A stretch of DNA of 64,000 bases, from positions 620,001 through 684,000 of the forward strand of contig NZ_JBLWFK010000002.1 in the NCBI RefSeq assembly GCF_048323675.1. Direction: 5' to 3'. This DNA comes from Mangrovimicrobium sp048323675. Its GTDB lineage: Bacteria > Pseudomonadota > Gammaproteobacteria > Pseudomonadales > Halieaceae. This document shows, piece by piece, positions 17,028 to 25,821 of the stretch; the stretch's first letter is position 1; each line of letters begins with the position of its first letter. Both the position numbers and the translations under genes were made by a program. The notes beneath the pieces were generated by a model that saw nothing but the letters and a program-made list of their open reading frames with translations, did not search any database and was not told the DNA's origin.

Positions 17028-19397
17028 ATGAACGACCAGGCTATCCCGCCGCAAATCGGGAAGTACAGGATTGTACGCCCGCTCGGTAGGGGGGGGATGG
17101 GACAGGTCTACCTCGCTGAAGACACCAGGCTTGAACGCCAGGTAGCCATCAAGTGCCTGCGGCCGGAACTCAACCAGGCCCACTGGCAGGAAAACCTCAA
17201 GCGGGAAGCCCTGGTGCTCGCCCGGCTCAACCACCCCAACATCGTGCAGATTCACGACATTGTCGAATTCGATGATTCCGTGGCAATCGTTACCGAATAC
17301 GTAGAAGGCCGGAACCTGCACATCACCCTGCGCGAACGCAATCCGGGTTATGCCGAACGCACCCGGTGGCTGGCGGAAATTTCCGCTGGACTGGCCGCAG
17401 CGCACGCCCAGGGTATCAGCCACAACGACCTGAAACCGGAAAATATCCTTATCGGCGCGGGGAACGATGCCAAGATCAACGATTTCGGCATCGCCAGCAC
17501 CGATTCCGACCTCAGCGAGGACATCCTGGCCCTCGGGCACCTCGCCCAGGAGTTGGTAGCGGATAGCGCCGACACCAGCCCGCTGCTCGGCAATCTCGTG
17601 CAGCGGATGCTCTCGCGGCGCAAGGGTCAACGCCCCGGCGCGGAAGAAGTGGCAGCGGAACTGCGCTACATCTGGCTGGAAACCACCCAAACCGAAACCC
17701 CCTTGCCCCCCAGCATGATCCGGCCACCCCGCTCCCGCGGCAGGCGCTGGTTTGCAGTGGCGCTGGCGACTATCCTGTTAATCGCCCTGGCGGCCTACCT
17801 TGGGGTACATGAGCAGGCCGGAGCCGGCAAGAGCACCTACGTCGCGGTGCTGCCCGCCCGCCTCGATATCGACGCGGAGAGCGATTCCCGGCAATACGCC
17901 CTGCTCGCTTCCAGTGTGCAGCAGGGACTCTACCAGGCAGTGATGCAGACGCCGGGGTACTCGCTGGTGAGTCCCTCCGAGGCGGGACGGCAAACCGGCT
18001 CGCCCGCTGAAACCGCGGCCGCCCTGAATGCGGACGAAATACTGGTGCCCCAGTTGAAGTGTGTCTTCAAGCACTGCGAACTCAGCACGGAGCGCCTGAT
18101 AGGACCGGAATTCCAACTGGCGAACCAGCGCACTACGGCCCTGCTGCCGGAACTGACACTGGAGGCCTACCAGATTGCGGCGCGACAGTGGAATTACCTG
18201 ACCGGATTAACTGCAACCGATGGTAGTGACAGCCAGTCGATCAGCGAAGAGGACTATCGGCAATTCCTGCAACTGTACGAGGGTTCGCACTATGGCGAAA
18301 TGTCGCTGGAAAACGTAATCACGTCACTCGATACACTTTTCAGTGGGGGGGTACGATTTATGCCCGCCACAAACCTTTATGTCTATGCCGCACTGGAACT
18401 CTTTCACGATACCGGAGAATCCACTTACCTGGCTCATGCACAGGATGTCCTGAGAGACGCGGAACGCTGGTCAGGCGACACCATCCTGCTGCATCGTTCC
18501 TGGTTCCATGTGGCGCTGGAAAGCGGTGACTTCACAGCAGCAGAACACGAAATCGTGCAACTGAGAAGGTTGGGCGCCGATGAAGCTTATGTGCTTGCAC
18601 TTGAAGGCGACCTGTTCATGCGGCGGGGACAATTTGCAACTGCGGCCGAGTACTACAGCTCAGTACTGAAGTTACGCCCTACCAAAGTGATGTACCATAC
18701 CGCAGCTCTTGCGTTCTACTACACCGGAGACGACGAAACCGCGCTTGCACTGATCAACAGTGCGCTCGATGAATACATCGATGACGGGAAGTTTACTAAC
18801 CTGAAGGGACTGATCCTGCTGGATCGGGGAGAACTCGACGCGGCCATAGCAGAATTCGAAACCTCCATCGACAGACGGCCACGGCCTGCTGGTTATTCAA
18901 ATCTCGGCCTGGCCCACCTGCTGCGCGGTGACTACCGCGAAGCTTACGAGAATTTCACGCGAGCGGTCGACATTGGCGATGACGGCAGGACGCTAACACT
19001 TACTTTAAACCTGGCCGATGCGTTAATGCTGTTGGGCGAGCAGGAAGAAGCAAAGGCCCTCTACTACTCCCTGGTAACAGATTACAGGACAGAGCCGGAT
19101 TCGGTCCGGGTATCCGATGTCGCCCAGGCTCTTGCACATCTGGGCGAATTCCAGGCAGCCATCCAACTGATCGATGACATCAATGAAAAGAGTTCGGAGA
19201 CCTATTTTTCAGCTGCACTGGTCTACTCACTGGCCGGCCAATCCCTCGCGGCAATTGCCAAGATCGACCAGGCATTGCAGGCGAACATGGGTTTTGTCTG
19301 GTTCAGCTTTCCCTGGTTCGACAAGCTGTGTGCCGAACCTGCGTTTGCGCAAATGATGACAAACGCAGGCGATCCATCTCGCTGCACTGACCTGTGA
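17028..19397 (+). CDS. Membrane Ser/Thr protein kinase with TPR repeats and a missing activation segment
   Basis: 789 residues from the ATG at 17028. The Hanks-type kinase domain (~13-215) has the Gly loop GRGGMGQVY, VAIK Lys42, Glu60, HND with catalytic Asp134, Asn139 and DFG 152-154. Only ten residues separate DFG from the aF motif DILALG (165-170); the usual activation loop, P+1 loop and APE are absent. One membrane segment (WFAVALATILLIALAAYLGV, ~241-260) is followed by an exterior region and C-terminal TPR-like repeats (~490-770). HND replaces HRD. The 3' half looks less GC-rich than its neighbours. It may be an atypical or pseudo-kinase paired with the FHA protein. Confidence 0.85.
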   Translation: MNDQAIPPQIGKYRIVRPLGRGGMGQVYLAEDTRLERQVAIKCLRPELNQAHWQENLKREALVLARLNHPNIVQIHDIVEFDDSVAIVTEYVEGRNLHITLRERNPGYAERTRWLAEISAGLAAAHAQGISHNDLKPENILIGAGNDAKINDFGIASTDSDLSEDILALGHLAQELVADSADTSPLLGNLVQRMLSRRKGQRPGAEEVAAELRYIWLETTQTETPLPPSMIRPPRSRGRRWFAVALATILLIALAAYLGVHEQAGAGKSTYVAVLPARLDIDAESDSRQYALLASSVQQGLYQAVMQTPGYSLVSPSEAGRQTGSPAETAAALNADEILVPQLKCVFKHCELSTERLIGPEFQLANQRTTALLPELTLEAYQIAARQWNYLTGLTATDGSDSQSISEEDYRQFLQLYEGSHYGEMSLENVITSLDTLFSGGVRFMPATNLYVYAALELFHDTGESTYLAHAQDVLRDAERWSGDTILLHRSWFHVALESGDFTAAEHEIVQLRRLGADEAYVLALEGDLFMRRGQFATAAEYYSSVLKLRPTKVMYHTAALAFYYTGDDETALALINSALDEYIDDGKFTNLKGLILLDRGELDAAIAEFETSIDRRPRPAGYSNLGLAHLLRGDYREAYENFTRAVDIGDDGRTLTLTLNLADALMLLGEQEEAKALYYSLVTDYRTEPDSVRVSDVAQALAHLGEFQAAIQLIDDINEKSSETYFSAALVYSLAGQSLAAIAKIDQALQANMGFVWFSFPWFDKLCAEPAFAQMMTNAGDPSRCTDL

Positions 19398-19418
19398 TCA
19401 TTCCAGCTGCCTTACGGC

Positions 19419-19898
19419 TTAATTGCCACCCCGGTTGGTACTGCCACCGGGATCCTCTGACGAGAAAATCTGGCATTCACCACTGACCTTGTCCTGGCGA
19501 ATGGCGAGGAAGGAAAAAGCGAAATCCTCCGCCTGATCGCCCAGGCAGCTCACTGTCAGGGTGAGTGTCTTGCCGTTATTGGAAATCGCCGGCGAGATGC
19601 GATCCAGGTAATCTTCCTTGCCGTCGCAATACATCAGGCCATCGCCGAAGAAGCGCCAGTTGTAGCCACCGGCGTTGGATGAGGGAGGAATGCTGAAAAC
19701 CAGTACCATCTTCTCGATCTGGCGTTCAGCCTTGCTCGAATTCTTGGAGAAAATCATGTCCAGCGTATCGACCTCCACGGGAGGCTTGGCGGTGACGTTG
19801 GTCATTTTCCACGGTTGCGCTTTGCTGTTACCGGGGGGCAACGGCTCCACGTTGATTTCACAGACGCTGCTTCCGCCCTGCGGGATAATAAAGTCCAT
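19419..19898 (-). CDS. Hypothetical protein, predicted beta-rich
   Basis: 159 residues; I do not recognise the family. The ATG at 19898 has AGGAG about 11 nt upstream, which supports a real gene. There is no signal peptide or membrane segment. The sequence has several short alternating-hydrophobic strands (EKMVLVFSIP, TLTLTVSCLG, DFAFSFLAIRQD) and four Cys. It is convergent with the kinase gene with only 21 bp between stops. A link to the kinase/FHA system is possible only by position. Confidence 0.6.
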   Translation of the reverse strand: MDFIIPQGGSSVCEINVEPLPPGNSKAQPWKMTNVTAKPPVEVDTLDMIFSKNSSKAERQIEKMVLVFSIPPSSNAGGYNWRFFGDGLMYCDGKEDYLDRISPAISNNGKTLTLTVSCLGDQAEDFAFSFLAIRQDKVSGECQIFSSEDPGGSTNRGGN

Positions 19899-20113
19899 TT
19901 AGTCAGACTCCTGAGTCAAAGGTAAAAGTGATGCGGAATGCGCGGCGAACGGTGTTGTGGAAGCAAACGCATTCCACTGCACTCTCTGGCGGTGCTTGCC
20001 GTTTCGACACAGGAGTTACTTTGTAGCCAAGAATGGGGAGCTTGGCAAACCGGACCGCCAGATACCGGGAGCTGAATCACACTTCCGGTCCGGGACGACG
20101 CCATGGCGGGAAC
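19899..20113. other. Short intergenic region
   Basis: 215 bp between two minus-strand genes. No terminator or RNA gene is evident; it presumably carries the promoter of the hypothetical gene. Confidence 0.4.
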
Positions 20114-21181
20114 TTACAGCGGCGGTCGCTCCCTGCCCTGCTGCCATATTTTCAGGAAGCTGCGCTCCAGGGCGTTCTCGGTGGCCATACCGAGCTTTTC
20201 CTGCCAGTTCTTTTTCTGCACGAAGCGCAGCTCAAAGACATCCCGGTCTTTCAGCTGGGACTGGATAAAGTCGTCGGAGGTCTGGATTGCATCGACCAGG
20301 CCGTTTTCCACCGCCTTCGAGCCGTACCAGGTTTCACCGGTGGCCACGGCGGCGATGTCCAGTTGGGGGCGGTTGCCAGACACGAAAGTCTTGAACAGGT
20401 CGTGGGTTTCCTCCAGTTCCTGCCTGAACTTCTCCCTGCCCTGTTCGGTGTTCTCGCCGAACATGGTCACCGTGCGCTTGTATTCCCCCGCGGTGAACAA
20501 CTCGAAATCGATATCGTGTTTCTTCATCAGGCGGTTGAAGTTGGGCACCTGGGCCAGCACGCCGATCGAGCCGATGATGGCGAAGGGCGCGGCGATAATC
20601 CGGTTGGCCACACAGGCCATCATGTAACCGCCGCTGGCGGCGACCTTGTCCACCGCGGCGACCAGGGGGATGCCCGAGTCGCGCAGGCGCTGCAACTGGC
20701 TGGCGGCGAAGCCGTAGCCATGGACCATGCCGCCGGGGCTTTCCAGCCGGACCACGACCTCATCGCCTTCACGGTACTGGGCAATAACGGCGCTGATCTC
20801 TTCGCGCAGGTGCTCAGCGGCGCTGGCCTTCATGTCGCCATCGAAATTCAATACAAAGAGGCGTTGGCGGGCCGGCGTGGCGTCGCCATCACCCTTCTTG
20901 CCGCCCTTCTCCTTGGCTTTTTTCTTCTCGGCTTTTTTCTCCGCCTTGTGCAGGGTTTTCAGCTCCTGCTCCTCGAGCACCACTTCGCGGATGGCGTCGC
21001 CAATCAGGCGGTACTTTTCGTTCAGCTTGTGGACTTCAATATGCCCTTCGTGCTGCTCCGCCTTGCTGCGCTGGCCGATCGCGACAATACCGCCGACGAG
21101 GATAAGTACTGCTGCGACCAGGGTAACAGCCTGGGCCAGAAACAGCCCGTATTGATAGATGTAGTCCAAGCTCCACTCCAT
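20114..21181 (-). CDS. sohB: Inner-membrane serine protease SohB (S49 family)
   Basis: 355 residues. An N-terminal membrane anchor (YGLFLAQAVTLVAAVLILVGGIVAI, ~11-35), a Lys-rich linker (AEKKAEKKKAKEKGGKKG) and an S49 peptidase domain are visible. The nucleophile Ser lies in VAASGGYMMA and the general-base Lys in TAGEYKRTVTMFGE, the Ser-Lys dyad of SppA/SohB peptidases. The length equals E. coli SohB (349). The active site would face the periplasm. It diverges from nhaB. Confidence 0.93.
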   Translation of the reverse strand: MEWSLDYIYQYGLFLAQAVTLVAAVLILVGGIVAIGQRSKAEQHEGHIEVHKLNEKYRLIGDAIREVVLEEQELKTLHKAEKKAEKKKAKEKGGKKGDGDATPARQRLFVLNFDGDMKASAAEHLREEISAVIAQYREGDEVVVRLESPGGMVHGYGFAASQLQRLRDSGIPLVAAVDKVAASGGYMMACVANRIIAAPFAIIGSIGVLAQVPNFNRLMKKHDIDFELFTAGEYKRTVTMFGENTEQGREKFRQELEETHDLFKTFVSGNRPQLDIAAVATGETWYGSKAVENGLVDAIQTSDDFIQSQLKDRDVFELRFVQKKNWQEKLGMATENALERSFLKIWQQGRERPPL

Positions 21182-21344
21182 GTTTACGCTGACACCACCC
21201 CCCTCCAGGGGGGCGACCGGCTATGGTAAGTGGCCACAGGGCCATGGGCAAGCGCGTGCCGCGGCAAATAATTCGCGCGGAATTGTTAACACGCGGGCTT
21301 TTTCGCGTATTATCCGGGGCGGGGTTTTTTGAATTTCGGCAGTC

Positions 21345-22847
21345 ATGAAAGAAAGCATAATCAGCGCCCTGTGGCGCAACTTCCTGGGCCCGTCGCCCGT
21401 CTGGTACAAGCAGACTATCGTCGCCTTCCTGGTACTCAACCCGCTGCTCCTGTGGACAGCCGGGCCGTTTATCACCGGCTGGGTGTTGATCGCCGAGTTT
21501 ATCTTCACCCTCGCCCTGGCGCTGCGCTGCTACCCCCTGCAACCGGGTGGCCTGCTGGCGCTGGAGGCCGTGCTCCTGGGGATGACCTCCCCCGAGTCCG
21601 TCTACCACGAGGCGGTACTCAATTTTGAGGTGATCCTGCTGCTGATGTTCATGGTGGCCGGCATTTACTTCATGAAGGAGCTGCTGCTGTTTGTCTTCAC
21701 CAAGATTCTCCTCAAGGTGGAATCGAAGATCCTGCTGTCCCTGCTGTTCTCGCTGGTCGCCGCATTCCTGTCCGCCTTCCTCGACGCGCTGACGGTTACC
21801 GCGGTGCTGATCAGTGTCGGTGTGGGCTTCTTCTCGGTCTATCACAAGGTGGCCTCGGGCAAGGGGCTGCCGGACGAGCACGATCACTCCCAGGACGAAA
21901 GCGTCCAGGACACCCACCGGGCAGACCTCGAACAGTTCCGTGCCTTCCTGCGCAGCCTGCTGATGCACGGTGCGGTTGGCACGGCCCTCGGCGGCGTCTG
22001 TACCCTGGTCGGAGAGCCGCAGAACCTGCTGATCGCCACGGTCGCGGGCTGGGATTTCGTTACCTTCGCCAAGTACATGGCGCCGGTCACCATGCCGGTA
22101 CTGTTCTGCGGCCTGAGTACCTGCATGCTGCTGGAATTGACCGGCAAGTTCGGCTACGGCGCAAAACTGCCCTCCAGCGTGCGCACGGTGCTCGCTGATT
22201 TCGAGGCCCGTCAGTCGTCCCAGCGCAACCCGCGCACCAATGCCCGCCTGGCGGTGCAGGCGGTAGTGGCGGTACTGCTGGTGGTTGCCCTGGCCATGCA
22301 CTGGGCGGCTGTCGGCCTCGTGGGCTTGATGGTCATGGTGCTGCTCACCGCATTCAACGGGGTCACCGAGGAGCACCAGATCGGCCATGCCTTCGAAGAG
22401 GCCCTGCCGTTTACCGCGCTGCTGGTGGTGTTCTTCGCCATCGTCGCGGTGATCCACGACCAGCACCTGTTCCACCCGGTGATCGAGGCAGTGCTGGCGA
22501 TGAACGCGGAAATCCGGCCGACCATGTTCTTTATCGCCAACGGCCTGTTGTCGATGATCAGCGACAACGTGTTCGTGGCCACGGTCTACATCAGCGAGGT
22601 CAAGGCCGCGCTGGACGCCGGCACCATCACCCGGTTGGAGTTCGACCACCTGGCGGTGGCGATCAACACCGGCACCAACCTGCCGAGTGTTGCTACCCCC
22701 AATGGCCAGGCGGCATTCCTGTTCCTGCTGACCTCCGCACTGGCCCCGCTGATCCGGCTGTCCTATGGGCGCATGGTGATCATGGCCTTCCCCTACACCA
22801 TCGTCCTCGGCGGCGTGGGCTTGCTCTGCGTCAAGCTTTTCCTCTGA
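21345..22847 (+). CDS. nhaB: Na+/H+ antiporter NhaB
   Basis: 500 residues, about twelve membrane segments, close to the length of E. coli NhaB (513). The N-terminus (FLGPSPVWYKQTIVAFLVLNP), the SALLDALTVTAV-like FLDALTVTAVLISVGVGF, VGEPQNLLIATVAGWDF and NTGTNLPSVATPNGQAAFLFLLTS are characteristic. It exchanges internal Na+ for external H+, fitting a marine lifestyle. The ATG at 21345 lies in the divergent region with sohB. Confidence 0.95.
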   Translation: MKESIISALWRNFLGPSPVWYKQTIVAFLVLNPLLLWTAGPFITGWVLIAEFIFTLALALRCYPLQPGGLLALEAVLLGMTSPESVYHEAVLNFEVILLLMFMVAGIYFMKELLLFVFTKILLKVESKILLSLLFSLVAAFLSAFLDALTVTAVLISVGVGFFSVYHKVASGKGLPDEHDHSQDESVQDTHRADLEQFRAFLRSLLMHGAVGTALGGVCTLVGEPQNLLIATVAGWDFVTFAKYMAPVTMPVLFCGLSTCMLLELTGKFGYGAKLPSSVRTVLADFEARQSSQRNPRTNARLAVQAVVAVLLVVALAMHWAAVGLVGLMVMVLLTAFNGVTEEHQIGHAFEEALPFTALLVVFFAIVAVIHDQHLFHPVIEAVLAMNAEIRPTMFFIANGLLSMISDNVFVATVYISEVKAALDAGTITRLEFDHLAVAINTGTNLPSVATPNGQAAFLFLLTSALAPLIRLSYGRMVIMAFPYTIVLGGVGLLCVKLFL

Positions 22848-22863
22848 GTTGATCCCCTGAACT

Positions 22864-23601
22864 TCAGGAACTGGCCGGCTCCGCCGCCAGTTCCTGCCAC
22901 AGTACCCTGCCACTGCCGGCGCGAATCGCATCCAGCTGGGCCTGGTGGGCGGCGAGTTCCTCGGCGCTGGCGCGCAATACCGGCAGGGGCGCGCGCCCGG
23001 CGTCCAGGCGCCGGATGCCCTCCCCGCCCGCGGCTCCGCCCTCGGCACCGTTATCGGCCCCCTCGGAGAGCTGCAGGGTGGTCTGGCCGCCGGTCATTGC
23101 CAGGTAGACATCGGCAAGGATCTCGGCATCGAGCAATGCGCCGTGCAGGTCGCGCTGGGAATTGTCCACCCCGTAGCGCCCGCAAAGGGCGTCGAGGTTG
23201 TTGCGCTGGCCCGGGTGCCGGCTGCGCGCCATCACCAGGGTGTCGATGACCTCGCAGAGGCCCTCCAGTGCCGGCTGACTGCCGTCCCAGCGCTGCAATT
23301 CGCTGTTGAGAAAGCCCATATCGAAGGGCGCGTTGTGAATGATCAGTTGGGCGCCGCGGACGAACTCGAGAAAGTCCAACGCCACCTGGTCAAAGCGCGG
23401 CTTGTCGGCGAGGAACTCGTTGGTGATGCCGTGAACCTCGATGGCGCCCTGGTCGATTTCCCGATCGGGCCGGATATAGCGATGGAAGTGGTTGCCGGTC
23501 AGGCGCCGGTTATCGATCTCGACACAGCCGATTTCGATGATCCGGTGTCCCTGGGAGACCTCCAGGCCAGTGGTTTCTGTATCCAGTACGATTTGTCGCA
23601 A
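22864..23601 (-). CDS. dnaQ: DNA polymerase III epsilon subunit (3'-5' proofreading exonuclease)
   Basis: 245 residues. Exo I LDTETTG, Exo II HNAPFDMGFL and Exo III HGALLDAEILADVYL give the four acidic residues and the His of the DEDDh exonuclease. A C-terminal tail for binding the alpha subunit follows. The start is TTG at 23601 with AAGGAA about 8 nt upstream. It lies 23 bp downstream of rnhA on the same strand; in E. coli the two genes are divergent. Confidence 0.95.
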   Translation of the reverse strand: MRQIVLDTETTGLEVSQGHRIIEIGCVEIDNRRLTGNHFHRYIRPDREIDQGAIEVHGITNEFLADKPRFDQVALDFLEFVRGAQLIIHNAPFDMGFLNSELQRWDGSQPALEGLCEVIDTLVMARSRHPGQRNNLDALCGRYGVDNSQRDLHGALLDAEILADVYLAMTGGQTTLQLSEGADNGAEGGAAGGEGIRRLDAGRAPLPVLRASAEELAAHQAQLDAIRAGSGRVLWQELAAEPASS

Positions 23602-23624
23602 CGACGCGTTCCTTATCCGGTGTC

Positions 23625-24056
23625 CTACAGTTCGTCTATGCCGCGGTTGGCCAGTTGGTCGGCCAGTTCGTTTTCACGGTGCCCGCTGTGCCCCTTCACC
23701 CAGTGCCAGTCCACCCGGTGCCGCTGGTTCTGTTCGTCCAGCAGTTGCCAGAGGTCGGCGTTCTTGACCGGTTTTTTCGCGGCGGTCTTCCAGCCGCGGC
23801 GCTTCCAGTCCGGCAGCCAGCTGGTGATGCCGTTGCGCACGTAGACCGAGTCGGTGGTCAGGACCACCTCGCAGGCCTCCTTCAGGGCCCGCAGGCCCTC
23901 GATGGCCGCGCGCAGCTCCATGCGGTTATTGGTGGTGTGCTGTTCGCCGCCGTAGAGGGATTTTTCATGCTCGCCAAAGCGCAGCAGTACACCCCAGCCA
24001 CCGGGGCCGGGATTGCCGCGACAGGCCCCGTCGGTAAAGATTTCGACCCGTTTCAA
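23625..24056 (-). CDS. rnhA: Ribonuclease HI
   Basis: 143 residues from TTG at 24056; upstream residues in the same frame are not RNase H-like. Catalytic residues are visible in FTDGACRGNPGPGGWG (Asp), NRMELRAAIEGL (Glu), TTDSVYV (Asp) and the C-terminal KGHSGHRENELADQLA (His, Asp). It cleaves the RNA strand of RNA-DNA hybrids. The TTG start overlaps the stop of the upstream methyltransferase gene (TTGA), so translation is probably coupled. Confidence 0.95.
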   Translation of the reverse strand: MKRVEIFTDGACRGNPGPGGWGVLLRFGEHEKSLYGGEQHTTNNRMELRAAIEGLRALKEACEVVLTTDSVYVRNGITSWLPDWKRRGWKTAAKKPVKNADLWQLLDEQNQRHRVDWHWVKGHSGHRENELADQLANRGIDEL

Positions 24057-24859
24057 TGCAGTACCGGCCCGCTTTTCTTGCGCGAGGCCGTTTTGCCCGC
24101 CTGGGTAAGACCTGTGGTGGCGCCCGGTGAAGACACCGGGCTGGTTACGCCAAGACCGATAAAGCGCTCGCGCCGGCGGGCGAGCCGCGGGCGCTGGCTG
24201 GCGCCCACCTGCTTGATGGCGTGAACGAGGTAGATGCCACCCATGGGCAGGCCCACCTGGGCACACCAGTCGTTCAGCCCCTCCAGCGCCGCGCGCAGGC
24301 GCCCCTGGCCGGCCGGCGCCAGGTGATAGTGGTAACTGGTGCTTTCGACCTCACAGCCCAGCAGGTTCAGCCAGTCAGTGAGGCGGCGCACGCTGACCGG
24401 GCTCTGCTCGCGCCAGGGCGAACGCGGCGCAAGTGCACGCAGGCGCTGTAGCAGGCCCGACCCACTGTAGGGGTTCCAGCCGGTGAGGAAAAGCTGTCCC
24501 TGCGGGGTCAGCACCCGGTGCAGCTCGCGCAGTACCTGGTGGGGATTGGGGGAAAATTCCAGCGCGTGGTGGGCGATGATCACATCCACGCTGTCGCTTT
24601 CCAGCGGCAGTTCGTCGCCGGCGCAGACCAGCCCGATGTCTGTGCCGCCCTGCTCGCTGGCGCGGATACGGTGGTGAATGCGGCACTCGCCGAACAGCGG
24701 GCCGCACTGCACGGGCCCGGTCTGCAGGATATGGTAACCGAAGGCGGTATCGAGCCGCGCATCGAGGCTCGCCTGCAACCGGGACAGCAGGTAGGCGCCG
24801 CGTTCGCCGCGGTACCAGGTTTCCAGCGCTGCCGAAATCTCGCTAAACTGTTCTGTCAT
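24053..24859 (-). CDS. Class I SAM-dependent methyltransferase (YafS position)
   Basis: 268 residues from the ATG at 24859; the upstream frame overlaps gloB and is not needed. The methyltransferase domain shows VDVIIAHHALEFSPNPHQVLRELHRVLTPQGQLFLTGWNP (motifs II-III), preceded by an acidic loop. The motif I glycines are poorly conserved (AGDELPLES region). Gene order dnaQ-rnhA-this-gloB matches E. coli dnaQ-rnhA-yafS-gloB, so it is the YafS counterpart. The substrate is unknown. Confidence 0.85.
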   Translation of the reverse strand: MTEQFSEISAALETWYRGERGAYLLSRLQASLDARLDTAFGYHILQTGPVQCGPLFGECRIHHRIRASEQGGTDIGLVCAGDELPLESDSVDVIIAHHALEFSPNPHQVLRELHRVLTPQGQLFLTGWNPYSGSGLLQRLRALAPRSPWREQSPVSVRRLTDWLNLLGCEVESTSYHYHLAPAGQGRLRAALEGLNDWCAQVGLPMGGIYLVHAIKQVGASQRPRLARRRERFIGLGVTSPVSSPGATTGLTQAGKTASRKKSGPVLH

Positions 24860-24951
24860 ATCCGTGGTGGCTGTCGTTGCGGGCGCGAAAATTACGCCGC
24901 GAATTCCAGCCGCCATGTTACTGCATTCCGACATGATTGAAACGCCTGACC

Positions 24952-25725
24952 ATGCTCCAGATTCGACCAATTCCCGCGTTTGACGACAACTACATCTGGC
25001 TGATTACCCGCGAGGGGCACACAGGCGCCTGCGTCGTGGACCCCGGGGATGCCGCGCCGGTCGAGGCCGTGCTGCAGCGTGAGGGCCTGCAGCTGGACAC
25101 AGTGTTTATCACCCACCACCATTTCGACCATGTCGGCGGACTAGCGCGTTTGATCGAGAGGTACGCGCCGCTTGTCTACGGGCCGGACAACCCCGCCATC
25201 GCCGGCATCGGGCAGGCGCTGCATGCCGGTGACGCGATCACCCTGTTCGGCGCCGAATTCCGGATTCTCGAGGTTCCCGGACACACCCTGGACCACATTG
25301 CCTATTTTCACCCGGGTAACGCCCCGGTCCTGTTCTGCGGCGACACCCTGTTCGCCGGCGGCTGCGGGCGCCTGTTCGAGGGAACCCCGGCCACCATGTA
25401 CGCATCTTTGCTGTCCCTGGCGAAACTTCCCCCGCAAACCCGGGTCTATTGTGCCCACGAGTACACTCTGGCCAACCTGCGCTTTGCGCGCGCCGTGGAA
25501 CCGGGCAATTCAGCCCTGGCCGATCGCGAGCGCAGGGCCCGGCAGTTACGCGAAAACGCGGAGCCCACGGTACCGTCGACGATTGCCGAGGAGCTGGCTA
25601 CCAATCCGTTCCTGCGCTGTGAGGCCGCATCGGTCATCGACAGCCTGCGCACAGCGGCTCGCCTGCAGGGCACTCGCGCCGAGGAGGTGTTCGCCAGCGT
25701 GCGGGCGTGGAAGGACAGTTTCTAG
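24952..25725 (+). CDS. gloB: Hydroxyacylglutathione hydrolase (glyoxalase II)
   Basis: 257 residues. The metallo-beta-lactamase motif THHHFDHVGG (~residues 54-63), HTLDHIAYF, CGDTLFAGGCGRLFEGT and the C-terminal NPFLRCE (glutathione/C-terminal domain) identify glyoxalase II. It hydrolyses S-lactoylglutathione in methylglyoxal detoxification. It starts at the ATG of MLQIRPIPAFDDNY (24952) and is divergent from the methyltransferase gene with a short shared promoter region. Confidence 0.95.
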   Translation: MLQIRPIPAFDDNYIWLITREGHTGACVVDPGDAAPVEAVLQREGLQLDTVFITHHHFDHVGGLARLIERYAPLVYGPDNPAIAGIGQALHAGDAITLFGAEFRILEVPGHTLDHIAYFHPGNAPVLFCGDTLFAGGCGRLFEGTPATMYASLLSLAKLPPQTRVYCAHEYTLANLRFARAVEPGNSALADRERRARQLRENAEPTVPSTIAEELATNPFLRCEAASVIDSLRTAARLQGTRAEEVFASVRAWKDSF

Positions 25726-25821
25726 ACTTTTTCCCAGGCATTGCTGGCCGGGTATTACCCGGGGGACTAAAGTACTTCAGTCTAGAAATTACTTGAACAA
25801 AGCAAGAAGAGAACTAGACCT
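25726..25821 (+). promoter_or_regulatory. gloB-mltD spacer with nested inverted repeats
   Basis: The hairpin CCGGGTATTACCCGG is followed by a near-palindrome centred on AAGTACTT. The DNA then becomes AT-rich up to the mltD signal-peptide codons. It may contain the mltD promoter or a weak terminator for gloB. Confidence 0.35.

Noticed and set aside
21036..23048. 670-codon minus-strand frame across nhaB
   Set aside because: Antisense to an intact transporter and dominated by Gln/His/Glu from complementing hydrophobic codons.
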